Below are positions 1-8,735 of a stretch of 64,000 nucleotides of DNA, one piece after another. How positions within the stretch are numbered: position 1 is the first letter of the stretch; each line of letters begins with the position of its first letter. Position numbers and translations under genes: made by a program. Origin of the DNA: KBS50 sp042666615 (GTDB lineage: Bacteria > Actinomycetota > Actinomycetes > Mycobacteriales > Micromonosporaceae); contig NZ_JBHTDD010000005.1 of assembly GCF_042666615.1 (NCBI RefSeq), positions 213,031 to 277,030 on the forward strand, written 5' to 3'. Under the pieces are notes generated by a model. That model had not been told where the DNA came from, did no database searches, and saw only the letters and a list, made by a program, of their open reading frames with translations.

Positions 1-1299
1 ACGGTTCGGGCCGGCGACCGGATCGAGTTGCTGGACCACGGTCCGGACGGGTTGACCGTGGCGGAGTTGGCGCGGATCCTGCACCGCGACGAGCCCGATC
101 CCGGCCAGCTCACACGCGTGCTGTCCGCGACCGCGTTGCCTGGCCTGGTGCGTGCCAAACTCAGCCGGCTCGCCGACCGGTTGGTCACCAGGGCCCATTC
201 GTGGAGCGGGGATCGGCCTCTGGTGGTCGCCGCCCGTGCCCGTCAGGGCCACGACGTCATGGTGTTGGACCTCGCAGATCCTGATGGTGAACGGCTACCC
301 GACTTCGAGCCGGGCCAGTTCCTCACGCTCGTCCTCGACGTGCCCGGCGTGGACCGGCCCGTGGTCCGCACGTACACCCTGGCCGGACGCAGTGCCGACG
401 GCCTCGGCTACCGCGTCGCCGTCAAGCGCGAGCCGGCGCCGCCCGGCTCGGTCGACGTACGTCCTGGCCTCGCCTCCGGCCACCTGCACGACACGATCGC
501 GGTGGGAGCCACCGTGGTGGCGCGTGCCCCCCGGGGGCGTTTCGTCCTGCGTCCCGGCCGCCGTCCGGTCGTGCTGCTGAGCGCCGGGATCGGCATCACC
601 CCCATGCTCGCGATGCTTGACACCCTGGCAGCGGAGGACCGCGATCCGGCCCGGCCCGCCCGGGACGGGTACTTCGTGCACGTGACCCGTTCCTCGCGGG
701 AACTGACCTTCCGCGAGCACGTTCGGGCGGTTGTCGCCGGCCGACCCGGCCTGCACAGCCACCTGCTGTTCAGCCGCCCGCAACCGCACGACGTGCCCGG
801 CCGGGACTTCGACACCGCCGGTCGGCTGACCCCCGCCACCCTCGACCGGATCCTGCCGACCTTCGACGCCGACTTCTACGTCTGCGGTCCGGTGGGGTTC
901 ATGGCCGATGTGATCACCGGCCTGCTGGACCGCGGTGTTTCCCGGGACCGCGTCCACTACGAGTTCTTCGGCGCGGCGACGACCCTGTTCGGTGCCGACG
1001 AGTCCACCGACAGCGGGCCGGAGGCCCGCGACGACGAGGGCAGACCCATCCTGGTGACCTTCGCCCGGTCCGGCATCACGGTTCCGTGGCGCAGCGGCAG
1101 CTTCAGCATCCTCGCGCTGGCGGAGCGGGCTGGGCTGCGACCCGAAGCCTCCTGCCGCACCGGGCTGTGCAACACCTGTGTCACCCGCCTCGACGACGGC
1201 GAGGTGGACTACGTCATCGAGCCCATGGACGTCGTCACCCCCGGCAAGGTGGCGGTCTGCTGCGCCCGCCCCCGCACCAGCGTCATGCTCGACCTGTGA
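1..1299 (+). CDS. MOSC/flavin reductase/2Fe-2S ferredoxin fusion oxidoreductase (5' truncated by window edge)
   Basis: The frame is open from base 1, so the gene starts upstream; the first internal start codon is a TTG at 28. Visible residues 1-60 look like the 3-alpha tail that follows a MOSC domain (AGDRIELLDHG, then a short helical segment). Next come a ferredoxin-reductase-type FAD-binding barrel (about 75-175, RTYTLAG), an NAD-binding part (about 180-320, LLSAGIGITPML and YVCGPVGFM) and a plant-type 2Fe-2S ferredoxin domain with Cys385, Cys390, Cys393 and a Cys at 420/421. Families of this build move electrons from NAD(P)H through flavin to an iron-sulfur centre, and the MOSC part is usually linked to molybdenum-cofactor sulfur chemistry or N-hydroxylated substrate reduction. 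It is followed after 10 bases by a MocR regulator and then an acetamidase, suggesting one operon. The substrate is unknown. The MOSC assignment rests only on the tail. Confidence 0.85.
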   Translation, partial: TVRAGDRIELLDHGPDGLTVAELARILHRDEPDPGQLTRVLSATALPGLVRAKLSRLADRLVTRAHSWSGDRPLVVAARARQGHDVMVLDLADPDGERLPDFEPGQFLTLVLDVPGVDRPVVRTYTLAGRSADGLGYRVAVKREPAPPGSVDVRPGLASGHLHDTIAVGATVVARAPRGRFVLRPGRRPVVLLSAGIGITPMLAMLDTLAAEDRDPARPARDGYFVHVTRSSRELTFREHVRAVVAGRPGLHSHLLFSRPQPHDVPGRDFDTAGRLTPATLDRILPTFDADFYVCGPVGFMADVITGLLDRGVSRDRVHYEFFGAATTLFGADESTDSGPEARDDEGRPILVTFARSGITVPWRSGSFSILALAERAGLRPEASCRTGLCNTCVTRLDDGEVDYVIEPMDVVTPGKVAVCCARPRTSVMLDL

Positions 1300-1309
1300 G
1301 GATGGTGCC

Positions 1310-2806
1310 GTGAGTCGCACCGTGCCGCCCACCGATCCGGTCCTGCTCGAAGTTGCCGGGCGAGCCGTGGCCGTCGACGACGCCCGGCCGGTCTACCAGC
1401 GCATCGCCGACGGTATCGCCGCCGGCATCGATGGCGGTCGGCTCCGGCCGGGAGACCGGCTGCCCACCCACCGGGCTCTCGCCAGCGAACTCGGCGTCGC
1501 GGTTCCGACGATCAGCCGTGCCTACCGGGAGGCTCAGCAACGCGGTCTGATCAGTGGCACGGTGGGCCGTGGCACCTTCATCACCGGCATCCCCTCGCTG
1601 CGCGATCGGCCGGGGACCGATTCGCCAGCCCGCGTCGACCTGTCGGTAAACGCCCCGGCCCGCGGCGAACACGAGCACCTGCTGCGTGCCAGCCTGCGCG
1701 CTACCGCGGACGCCGCGGACCTGTCGGGGCTGCTCTCCTACGAGGCCGACATCGGCGGCCCCGCCGACCGCGCCGTCGCCGCGGACTGGCTGTCGCTCGG
1801 CGGTTGGCGGCCCGACCCGGCCAACGTGGTGATCTGCCACGGCGGCCAGCACGCCATCCTCGTCGCGCTGGGCGCGGTGGTACGACCCGGAGGCACCCTA
1901 CTGACCGAGGCGCTCACCTATCCCGGGGTGAAGGTGGCCGCACAACTGCTCGGCCTGCGCGTGGTCGGCGTCGAGATGGACGAGCACGGAATCCTGCCCG
2001 CGGCGCTCGACGAGGCGGCCGCGGTGGGCGCCGATCCGGCGGGTGCCGCCGCCATGAGTGGCGCCCCGCTCGATGCCCGCCGCCCGACCGCGGTCTATCT
2101 CATGCCGACGGCGCACAACCCCACGGCCATCACGCTGTCCCCGACCCGTCGACGGGAGGTCATCGCGGTCGCCCGCCGACGCGACCTTTCGATCATCGAG
2201 GATGACGTCTTCGGGCTCCTGGCACCCGAGCACGACCGGCCCTTTCCGCTCGCGGCGCTGGCACCCGAACGGACGCTGCACCTCAGCAGCCTGTCCAAGA
2301 CCGTGACGCCGGGACTCCGGTGGGGTGCGATCGTGGCGCCGGCCCAGCTGACCGACCGGCTCGGTGCGCTGGTGCGCGCCAGCATCTTCAACCCGGCGCC
2401 GGTGGCCCTTGCGCTGGCTCGGCGTTGGCTCACCGACGGCACCGCCGAACGGATGCTCGCCTGGCAGCGCGCCGAGTTGGCCGATCGGTTCGCGACGGCA
2501 GAGCGACTGCTCGCCGGCCGCCCGGCCGTGCGCTCGCTGCGTACCGGCGGGTTGCACGCGTGGCTCGACCTCGCCGAACCATGGACACCGGCCGAGGTCG
2601 TCGCCGCGGCGGCACGCCTCGGCGTCGACCTTGGCCCGACGTCGTTCTTCCACGCCGACCCGTCCGGTCCGACCGCCGCGCTCGCCCGTGGCATCCGGCT
2701 GTGCCTGGGTAACGCGGCAGAGCTGGCCAGCCTCGACGCCGCCCTCACCGCCTTGGCCGACGCCCTCGACCGTGGCCCCACCTTCGCCAGCGGCACCCGG
2801 GTGTGA
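1310..2806 (+). CDS. MocR-type transcriptional regulator (GntR HTH + aminotransferase-like domain)
   Basis: The product is 498 residues from the GTG at 1310; reading further upstream only adds residues antisense in character to the preceding gene. Residues about 20-95 form a GntR winged helix-turn-helix (YQRIADGIAAGI, then a recognition segment ending GRGTFI). The rest is a fold-type I PLP aminotransferase domain with the PLP-binding Lys330 in SSLSKTVTPG and the HNPTA motif. MocR proteins use PLP or its amino-acid adduct as a signal. It lies between the MOSC fusion reductase and an acetamidase, overlapping the latter by a GTGA, so it probably controls this small operon. Its effector cannot be told from sequence. 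Confidence 0.9.
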   Translation: MSRTVPPTDPVLLEVAGRAVAVDDARPVYQRIADGIAAGIDGGRLRPGDRLPTHRALASELGVAVPTISRAYREAQQRGLISGTVGRGTFITGIPSLRDRPGTDSPARVDLSVNAPARGEHEHLLRASLRATADAADLSGLLSYEADIGGPADRAVAADWLSLGGWRPDPANVVICHGGQHAILVALGAVVRPGGTLLTEALTYPGVKVAAQLLGLRVVGVEMDEHGILPAALDEAAAVGADPAGAAAMSGAPLDARRPTAVYLMPTAHNPTAITLSPTRRREVIAVARRRDLSIIEDDVFGLLAPEHDRPFPLAALAPERTLHLSSLSKTVTPGLRWGAIVAPAQLTDRLGALVRASIFNPAPVALALARRWLTDGTAERMLAWQRAELADRFATAERLLAGRPAVRSLRTGGLHAWLDLAEPWTPAEVVAAAARLGVDLGPTSFFHADPSGPTAALARGIRLCLGNAAELASLDAALTALADALDRGPTFASGTRV

Positions 2807-3741
2807 ACGCGATGACCGAGCATGTCATGGACCCCGCGGCGGTCCACCACGAGTGGGACGCGACCCTCGAACCGGCGCTGAGCATCCGCTCTGGTGACAT
2901 CGTGCGGTTCGATCTGAAGATGGCCGGCCACCGGCAGATCCACCGGGGTGTCAGCTTCGGGCGGACCGCCCTCGACCCGGCCACTGTCTATCACCTCCAG
3001 GGCCCGGTGCACGTGGCGGGCGCGTCCCCCGGTGACTCCCTGGCCATCCAGGTTCTCGACCTGCGTCCCGGCGGTTGGGGATGGTGCGGCGTGCTGCCCG
3101 GAATGGGACTGCTTCCCGAGTTCACACACGCGCCGTTCCTGCGCTACTTCGATCTCACCGACGGTGACACCACCGAACTCGTGCCCGGGGTGCGGATCCC
3201 GATCCGCCCCTTCCTGGGTGTCATGGGCACGCTGCCACACGGCATCGTCCGCGCCTCGCCCTTCCCGCCGCACGGGGGCGGCGGGAACGTCGACACCCGC
3301 CACCTCACCGTCGGGTCCACACTCCTTCTGCCCGTGTGGCACGAGGGCGCGATGTTCTCGTGCGGTGATCCGCACGCCGCCCAGGGCGACGGCGAGGTCT
3401 GCGTGAACGCGCTGGAAACCGACATGACGGCCACTCTCCGGTTCACCCTGGTGCGGCACGGCATCAGCACTCCTCAGTTCACTGTTCCGCCGCCACCGGC
3501 TCCGACGCGGGAGGCGGTCGCGGGCTACTACGGCACCATGGGCATCGACCCGGATCTCATGGCGGGGGCGCGCATCGCCGTCCGGGGGATGATCGACCTT
3601 CTCGGCCGGGAACGCGGGCTGTCCCGGCAGGACGCCTACCTCCTGTGCAGCCTCGCGGGTGACCTCCGCATCTTCGAGATCGTCGATGCCGGTGTGTGGA
3701 ACGTCGGCATGACCCTGTCGCACGCCGTCTTCACCGCCTGA
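2803..3741 (+). CDS. acetamidase/formamidase family protein
   Basis: This 312-residue protein belongs to the FmdA/AmdA acetamidase-formamidase family, which hydrolyses short amides to ammonia and an acid. Family features seen are the VYHLQGPVHVAGASPGD stretch near residues 65-81, the FPPHGGGGNVDTRHL block and GDPHAAQGDGEV. The GTG start at 2803 overlaps the upstream stop (GTGA), indicating translational coupling; an ATG at 2812 (MTEHVMD) is an alternative start. Grouping with a MocR regulator and an oxidoreductase suggests use of a nitrogenous amide. Length is normal for the family. Confidence 0.88.
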   Translation: MNAMTEHVMDPAAVHHEWDATLEPALSIRSGDIVRFDLKMAGHRQIHRGVSFGRTALDPATVYHLQGPVHVAGASPGDSLAIQVLDLRPGGWGWCGVLPGMGLLPEFTHAPFLRYFDLTDGDTTELVPGVRIPIRPFLGVMGTLPHGIVRASPFPPHGGGGNVDTRHLTVGSTLLLPVWHEGAMFSCGDPHAAQGDGEVCVNALETDMTATLRFTLVRHGISTPQFTVPPPPAPTREAVAGYYGTMGIDPDLMAGARIAVRGMIDLLGRERGLSRQDAYLLCSLAGDLRIFEIVDAGVWNVGMTLSHAVFTA

Positions 3742-3748
3742 TCCTGGG

Positions 3749-3783
3749 CAGCCAGCAGCCAGCAGCCAGCAGCCAGCAGCCGG
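3749..3783. repeat. 7-bp tandem repeat (CAGCCAG), about five copies
   Basis: Just after the acetamidase stop there are four exact copies of CAGCCAG and a fifth changed to CAGCCGG. It sits in a 122-base gap before the secreted beta-helix gene. It is followed by a short stretch rich in GGTGGTCG and CGGCCGG. It is non-coding on any convincing frame. Confidence 0.9.
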
Positions 3784-3863
3784 TGGTCGACGGCCGGTGG
3801 TCGGCCGGTGAACCAACTCGGTGGGGGATGGTTAGAACGCGAGAATTCCTCTAATCTCCGGCC

Positions 3864-5912
3864 ATGAAGGCATTGACCAGGCTCGCTGTCGTCGGCGCGT
3901 TCCTGCTTCTGGGCCTGGCGTCGGCGGCCCCGGCCGCCGCACACGACGAGCGGCGGCCGGTCTATCCCGACGGCACCGGAAGCGTGCCGACGTACCGCAC
4001 CGATGGCCCGCGGCTGCTGGTCTGCAAGACGGACGCGGCGGACTTCGCCACCCGGATCGCCGGCTTCCCGGCCGAACTGCGCGCCAGCAACCAGGCGCTG
4101 TACGACGAATGCCAGCGCTCCGGCTACCGTCACCTCCAGGACGCGGTGGACGCGGCCCGGCTGCCCGGCACCCGGATCCTGGTGCTGCCCGGCGTCTATC
4201 AGGAGGAACCCAGCCTCGCCCCGCCCACCGGCGCCTGCGCCGGACTGGACGCGCCCTGGTCCGGCAACCGGCTCTACCAGGTCCTGTCGTACGAACAGCA
4301 GGTGGCCTGCCCGCACGTGCAGAATCTGGTGGCGGTCATCGGCAAGCGGGACCTCCAGATCGAGGGGACCGGCGCCAACCCGCTGGACGTGGTGGTGGAC
4401 GCGCAGTACCAGAAGCTCAACGCCATCCGCGCGGACCGCGCCAACGGCTTCTACCTGCGCAACCTGACCGCCCAGCGGACCACCTTCAACGCCGTCTACA
4501 TCCTGGAGACCGACGGGTTCGTCATCGATCGGGCGATCGGCCGCTGGAACGACGAGTACGGCTTCCTCACCTTCGCCGACGACCACGGCCTCTACACCGG
4601 CTGCGAGGCGTACGGCAACGGTGACTCCGGGGTCTATCCGGGGGCGGCCTCGAACATCAACGCCGATCGGGGTCACCAGGTGGACCGGTACGCCATCGAG
4701 ATCACGGGCTGCAAGTCGCACCACAACCTGCTCGGCTACTCGGGAACGGCCGGAGACTCGGTGTGGGCGCACGACAACGAGTTCACGAACAACACCGCGG
4801 GGGTGGCCACCGACTCGGCGTTCCCCGACCACCCCGGCATGCCGCAGAACCACGCCAAGTTCGAGCGGAACGTCATCGGCGACAACAACGAGGACTACTA
4901 CCGGTACGTCCGGGATGGCACCTGCGCGAAGCCGTACGCCGAGCGGGGTTACGAGGACGGCGTGGTGTGCCCGGCGGTCGGCGTGCCGGCCGGCACGGGG
5001 GTCATCAACCCGGGTGGCAACTACAACATCTGGCGGGACAACTGGGTGTACGGTCACGCGTACGCCGGTTTCGTGACGTCCTGGGTGCCCGGCTTCGTCC
5101 GGGGGGACACCGGGTTCGCGGACCAGTTCGACACCTCCCACCACAACCGCTACCTCGGCAACCGGCTCGGCGTGTCGCCGTCCGGCGAACGGGCGCCCAA
5201 CGGGATGGACTTCTGGTGGGACGGGCAGGGGCGCGGCTCGTGCTGGCAGCGGTCCGCGGCCGGAGCTGAGCCGCGGGTCCTGCCGCGCTGCGGCGCCGAT
5301 GAGATGCCGGCCGGCCTTGGCGTCAACCGCGCGGTCGCCGAGCCCGGCAAGACCCTCAAGCTGTACGTCTGTGCCGACTATTCGTTGTCGGACCGCCGGC
5401 TCCCGGCGAGTTGTGACTGGTTCGGGGCGCGTGGGCTGGACCGGGTCGAGGTACGCGCCGCCACCGGCGAGGCGGTGTTGCTGGGCGTGGTGTTGTTGGT
5501 TCTGTGGACGCGGTTGGGTCGGCAGAATCCACTATGGATCGCCGCGAGCGGCGTCGCGCTCGGCGGACTGGTGGTGGGCGTGTTCGGCACCGCGTACGAG
5601 GGGACCTGGCTGACCCCGCTGGGCCTGGCCCTGCTCGGTCTCGGCTGGCTCGGTGTGGGTTTGGCGCTGCGTCGCACGGGCCGGCGCGGTCTTGGCTGGT
5701 CGACCCTGGCGCTCGGCGTGTTCGCGCTGCTCGGCGCCGTCGATCGAGGGCTGGTCATGCTGCCCGTCATCCCGGTCGGCCCGGTGTGGCCGCGGATCCT
5801 GCTGGAGCTGATCTGGGTGCCGTGGGCCGTCGTGGCGGCGGCACGGCCAGCCCCGTCGCCGGCTGCCGCCGTCGCTTCGACCCCGGCCGGCGAGCCGGCG
5901 CCTACGGGTTAG
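3864..5912 (+). CDS. secreted right-handed parallel beta-helix protein with C-terminal membrane domain
   Basis: The 682-residue product starts with a clear Sec signal peptide (residues 1-27, ending AAPAAA then HDERR). The central part (about 85-460) has the turn-rich, Asn/Asp/Gly-rich pattern of NosD/pectate-lyase-like beta-helices, for example NGFYLRNLTA and HDNEFTNNTAG. Several paired cysteines occur. From about residue 534 to 660 there are four hydrophobic segments, then an Ala/Pro tail, so the solenoid would be held outside the membrane by its C-terminus. Beta-helices of this type often bind or cut polysaccharide, but I see no lyase or hydrolase catalytic signature I can name. No operon partner is evident; the next gene is convergent. 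Confidence 0.8.
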   Translation: MKALTRLAVVGAFLLLGLASAAPAAAHDERRPVYPDGTGSVPTYRTDGPRLLVCKTDAADFATRIAGFPAELRASNQALYDECQRSGYRHLQDAVDAARLPGTRILVLPGVYQEEPSLAPPTGACAGLDAPWSGNRLYQVLSYEQQVACPHVQNLVAVIGKRDLQIEGTGANPLDVVVDAQYQKLNAIRADRANGFYLRNLTAQRTTFNAVYILETDGFVIDRAIGRWNDEYGFLTFADDHGLYTGCEAYGNGDSGVYPGAASNINADRGHQVDRYAIEITGCKSHHNLLGYSGTAGDSVWAHDNEFTNNTAGVATDSAFPDHPGMPQNHAKFERNVIGDNNEDYYRYVRDGTCAKPYAERGYEDGVVCPAVGVPAGTGVINPGGNYNIWRDNWVYGHAYAGFVTSWVPGFVRGDTGFADQFDTSHHNRYLGNRLGVSPSGERAPNGMDFWWDGQGRGSCWQRSAAGAEPRVLPRCGADEMPAGLGVNRAVAEPGKTLKLYVCADYSLSDRRLPASCDWFGARGLDRVEVRAATGEAVLLGVVLLVLWTRLGRQNPLWIAASGVALGGLVVGVFGTAYEGTWLTPLGLALLGLGWLGVGLALRRTGRRGLGWSTLALGVFALLGAVDRGLVMLPVIPVGPVWPRILLELIWVPWAVVAAARPAPSPAAAVASTPAGEPAPTG

Positions 5913-5969
5913 ATTCCGTCCGTCCCATGGATCGACCAGCATCCACGAGACAGTTGGAACGCCACCCGG

Positions 5970-6509
5970 TCAGCCGGACGCGGCACGCAGCAGCCGAAGT
6001 TGGCCGATCTCGGCGGCGTTCTTCATCAGCTCCGTGTTCACCCAGGCGACCATGTGGGCCACCGTTAGCCCGGAGTCCTTCGGCCAGGGAAAGGAGGCCG
6101 GGGTGTGCAGGTCCGCGTCGCTGAGGTGATCCAGCACGGCCAGCCACTCGGTGCGGAGGTCACGTAACCACGCGACAGCGTTGGGTCCGTTTCCCGGATA
6201 GGTGACCTCGGTCCGCTCCCGCGGTGTCCGCCCCCGGGCGTGGTCGATGGTCACGGTCCACCACCACCCGATGTGCCAACTGATCCAGCCGATCGTGGGA
6301 ACCGGCACGGGCTCGGGCTCGGTGTCGGCCCAGTCCGGCCGCCAGTGACCGGCACCGTCCGGATGGACCGTCCAGCAGTGGGTCACGGGCTCCCACAGGA
6401 AGTCCGCCGGTTCCAGCCGTTCCAGGTGGTATTCGAACAGCGACCAGGTCAGGTCGAACTGCCAGCACAACAACTGGCGAGGGGATGCCGTCAGGGGGCC
6501 GAGATCCAT
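5970..6509 (-). CDS. DinB-superfamily protein
   Basis: The 179-residue product starts at the ATG ending at 6509, which has a GGAGAAGC ribosome site just upstream; a longer frame to 6818 runs through the neighbouring amidase and is unlikely. The protein has the four-helix DinB pattern: an N-terminal FEYHLERL helix, a central WISWHIGWWWTVTIDHARG segment and a C-terminal TVAHMVAWVNTELMKNAAEIG helix. The spaced histidines (in WHIG, DHA and AHMV) are typical of the metal site of DinB/YfiT proteins, which include bacillithiol or mycothiol-dependent transferases. Its substrate is unknown. It lies 59 bases downstream of the amidase stop on the same strand. Confidence 0.8.
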   Translation of the reverse strand: MDLGPLTASPRQLLCWQFDLTWSLFEYHLERLEPADFLWEPVTHCWTVHPDGAGHWRPDWADTEPEPVPVPTIGWISWHIGWWWTVTIDHARGRTPRERTEVTYPGNGPNAVAWLRDLRTEWLAVLDHLSDADLHTPASFPWPKDSGLTVAHMVAWVNTELMKNAAEIGQLRLLRAASG

Positions 6510-6568
6510 CGCTTCTCCAGCTAAGAAAGTCGTCGGGGCGGTGCGCCGGTCGCGCCGGCCGCCGCCGG

Positions 6569-8050
6569 TCAGGTCGGGGACGGTGCGGATGCCGGCGCGG
6601 ATGCCGGTGCGGATGCCGGCGCGGATGCCGGTGCGGTGTCGAGCCGGGGTTCGACGGGGGTCAGCCCACCGAGCCGGCGTTCGATGGCCTCCGCGCCGGT
6701 CAGGCACAGGTCTTCCCGGTACATCGGCGCGATCAGCTGGACTCCGATCGGCAGTCCGTCGAAGACCCCGGCCGGCACGGCCACAGCCGGCAGGCCCACG
6801 AAGCTTGTCGCGCTGCACAACCGCATCGCCGTTGTCACCCGCTCGTGTCCGTCCGCACTTGCCGATTCGAGGCCGGGCTCGACCGGCGGCTCGGTGAAGA
6901 CCGGACCGAGGACGAGGTGGTACCGGTGGAGAAGCTCGGCCCAGTCCCGCTGGAGGCTCAGCCGCAAGGCCGTCAGCCGCACGTACCCGGGGAGATCGAC
7001 TGGCTGGGTCCGCGCCATCGACATCTCGATGTAGGCGCGGCTGGCGGCGGGCACAATGGCACGGATACGCGGCCAGACGAGTGCGAACTCCGTCATGATC
7101 ATGTGCCCGTACGCGGCGACCGTCTCCGCGAGACGGGGGACGTCCGCGATCTCCTGAACGTCGTGTCCGGCCCCCCGGAGGGCGTCTGCGGCCGTGCTGA
7201 CCGCCACCCGCACCTCGGGGTGCACTCCTTGACCGCCGGGGTCGGTGACGACCGCGATCCTCAGCGGCGTCTCGGTCGGGGGGCCGTACGCCGGTGCCGG
7301 GACGGCGCGTGGGTCCCGACGATCGGTTCCGGCCAGGGCCTCGAACGCCAGCCGCAGGTCACCGATCGTCCGGGCGATCGGACCGTCGACCGGGATGAGC
7401 TGCGAAGCCAGAGTCGGGTCATCGGGGCCGATGCGATGGTCGGCGGGAAAGCGTCCGTAGCTGGGCTTGAGGCCGGCGGCGCCGCAGAAGGCGGCCGGAA
7501 TACGGACCGACCCGCCCGAGTCGTTGCCCAATCCCAGCGGCGCCATGCCGGACGCCACGGCGGCGCCGTCGCCGCCGCTGCTGCCGCCCGGGGTGCGGCC
7601 GAGGTGCCACGGATTCCTGGTGTCGCCGAACAGCTCGCTTCGCGGGTGCATCCCGCCCAGCGTCAGGTCGGGCATGTTGCTGTGTCCGATGGGGATCGCA
7701 CCCGCCGCTCGCAACCGCGCCACCGGAGGTGCGTCCACTGTCGACCGCATGTCCCGGAAGTGGGCTAGGCCGCTTGTCGTCGGCACTCCGCCGATGCCGA
7801 TGTTCTCCTTCACCGTGAACGGCACGCCGGCGAGCGGTCCCAGCCGCCGGCCGGTCCGGCGCTGCCGGTCGATCTCTGCGGCGTCGCGACGCGCGCTCTC
7901 GAACAGCGGCTGCGTCACCGCGTTGATTACCGGATTCACCTCGGCGATCCGCGCGATATGGCTCTCGACGACCTCGGCAGCGCGGACTTCGCCGGCGGCG
8001 ACACCGGCGGCAATTCTCTCGGCGGTCCAGCTCCACAACTCGGTGTTCAT
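6569..8050 (-). CDS. amidase signature family amidohydrolase
   Basis: The 493-residue protein starts at the ATG ending at 8050 (MNTELWSWT). It has the complete amidase-signature core: Lys81 in TVKEN, the cis-serine at GGSSGG (157/158) and the nucleophile Ser181 in DSGGSVRIP. Such enzymes hydrolyse amide bonds of varied substrates. The extreme C-terminus is four copies of APAS encoded by a 12-bp tandem repeat (6588-6635), which looks like a neutral extension. A TetR gene is divergent and a 6-bp inverted repeat lies in the shared promoter, so local repression by that TetR is likely. The DinB gene follows on the same strand. Confidence 0.9.
   Translation of the reverse strand: MNTELWSWTAERIAAGVAAGEVRAAEVVESHIARIAEVNPVINAVTQPLFESARRDAAEIDRQRRTGRRLGPLAGVPFTVKENIGIGGVPTTSGLAHFRDMRSTVDAPPVARLRAAGAIPIGHSNMPDLTLGGMHPRSELFGDTRNPWHLGRTPGGSSGGDGAAVASGMAPLGLGNDSGGSVRIPAAFCGAAGLKPSYGRFPADHRIGPDDPTLASQLIPVDGPIARTIGDLRLAFEALAGTDRRDPRAVPAPAYGPPTETPLRIAVVTDPGGQGVHPEVRVAVSTAADALRGAGHDVQEIADVPRLAETVAAYGHMIMTEFALVWPRIRAIVPAASRAYIEMSMARTQPVDLPGYVRLTALRLSLQRDWAELLHRYHLVLGPVFTEPPVEPGLESASADGHERVTTAMRLCSATSFVGLPAVAVPAGVFDGLPIGVQLIAPMYREDLCLTGAEAIERRLGGLTPVEPRLDTAPASAPASAPASAPASAPSPT
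6588..6635. repeat. 12-bp tandem repeat, 4 copies, in-frame at the amidase C-terminus
   Basis: Four 12-base units GATGCCGGYGCG are read on the minus strand as APAS repeats that end the amidase. The third base alternates C/T between copies, so the expansion occurred as a pair. Confidence 0.95.
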
Positions 8051-8072
8051 GCATCCCCGTTCGGTCGTGATT

Positions 8073-8088
8073 CGATACAAGCGTATCG
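8073..8088. promoter_or_regulatory. candidate TetR operator
   Basis: CGATAC-N4-GTATCG is a perfect inverted repeat with 6-base arms in the 88-base region between the divergent amidase and TetR genes. TetR regulators usually bind such palindromes in the shared promoter. It is AT-richer than its surroundings. Confidence 0.6.
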
Positions 8089-8138
8089 CATCGTACACTC
8101 GTGCCGGGTCGGGTGGACGTGACGGCGGACGGAGAGGC

Positions 8139-8735
8139 ATGCCCAGAAAGGTGGACTACCGCGGACGGCGGCACCAGATGATCGACGCGGTGTGCGCGTT
8201 GGCCGATGAGCAGGGCGTGGAGGGTGTCACCATGCGTGACGTCGCCGAACGTGCCGGCGTTTCCCTGGGCGCCGTCCAGCGCTGCTTCCGTGACAAGGAC
8301 GAGATGCTCACCCTGACCATGGCCCGCGTGAGCGAGAACTTCAGCGCCAGACTGCGGGTGCTTACCACTCAGCCGGCACCCGCTGCCCTGGCGCGCGTGG
8401 CGGTCGACCTAGCCCTGCTCGACGTGGACAAGCGACCCGAGGCGCGGGTCTGGCTCGCGTTCGTCGCCCGCGCCGCGGTAACGCCGAACATGTCCAGGAT
8501 CCTCCAGGAGGGTCACCGGTCGATGGTGGACGTGCTCACCCGCCTGATCCGGGAGATAGTCGGCGCCACAGGCGCCACAGTCGACGTCGAGCGCGAGGCA
8601 CGTAGCATCTTCGCGCTCGCCGACGGACTCACCGTTCAGGTTCTCCTCGGCCAGATCGAACGCGACGAAGCCCGCCAGATCCTCACCACGTACGTGGAGA
8701 GGCTGTATCGACACGAACGTTCGCCCGGTTCCTGA
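8139..8735 (+). CDS. TetR/AcrR-family transcriptional regulator
   Basis: The 198-residue product is read from the ATG at 8139 with GGAGAGG directly upstream. Residues 10-57 form the TetR helix-turn-helix (GVTMRDVAERAGVSLGAVQRCF, with the Phe and the KDEML that starts the ligand domain). The C-terminal domain resembles the BetI-like group (RPEARVWLAF, ARSIFALADGLTVQVLL). It is divergent from the amidase and presumably represses it and itself. Confidence 0.92.
   Translation: MPRKVDYRGRRHQMIDAVCALADEQGVEGVTMRDVAERAGVSLGAVQRCFRDKDEMLTLTMARVSENFSARLRVLTTQPAPAALARVAVDLALLDVDKRPEARVWLAFVARAAVTPNMSRILQEGHRSMVDVLTRLIREIVGATGATVDVEREARSIFALADGLTVQVLLGQIERDEARQILTTYVERLYRHERSPGS

Noticed and set aside
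2095..3816. 573-residue minus-strand open frame opposite the MocR and acetamidase genes
   Set aside because: Antisense to two recognised genes, with no domain or ribosome site.
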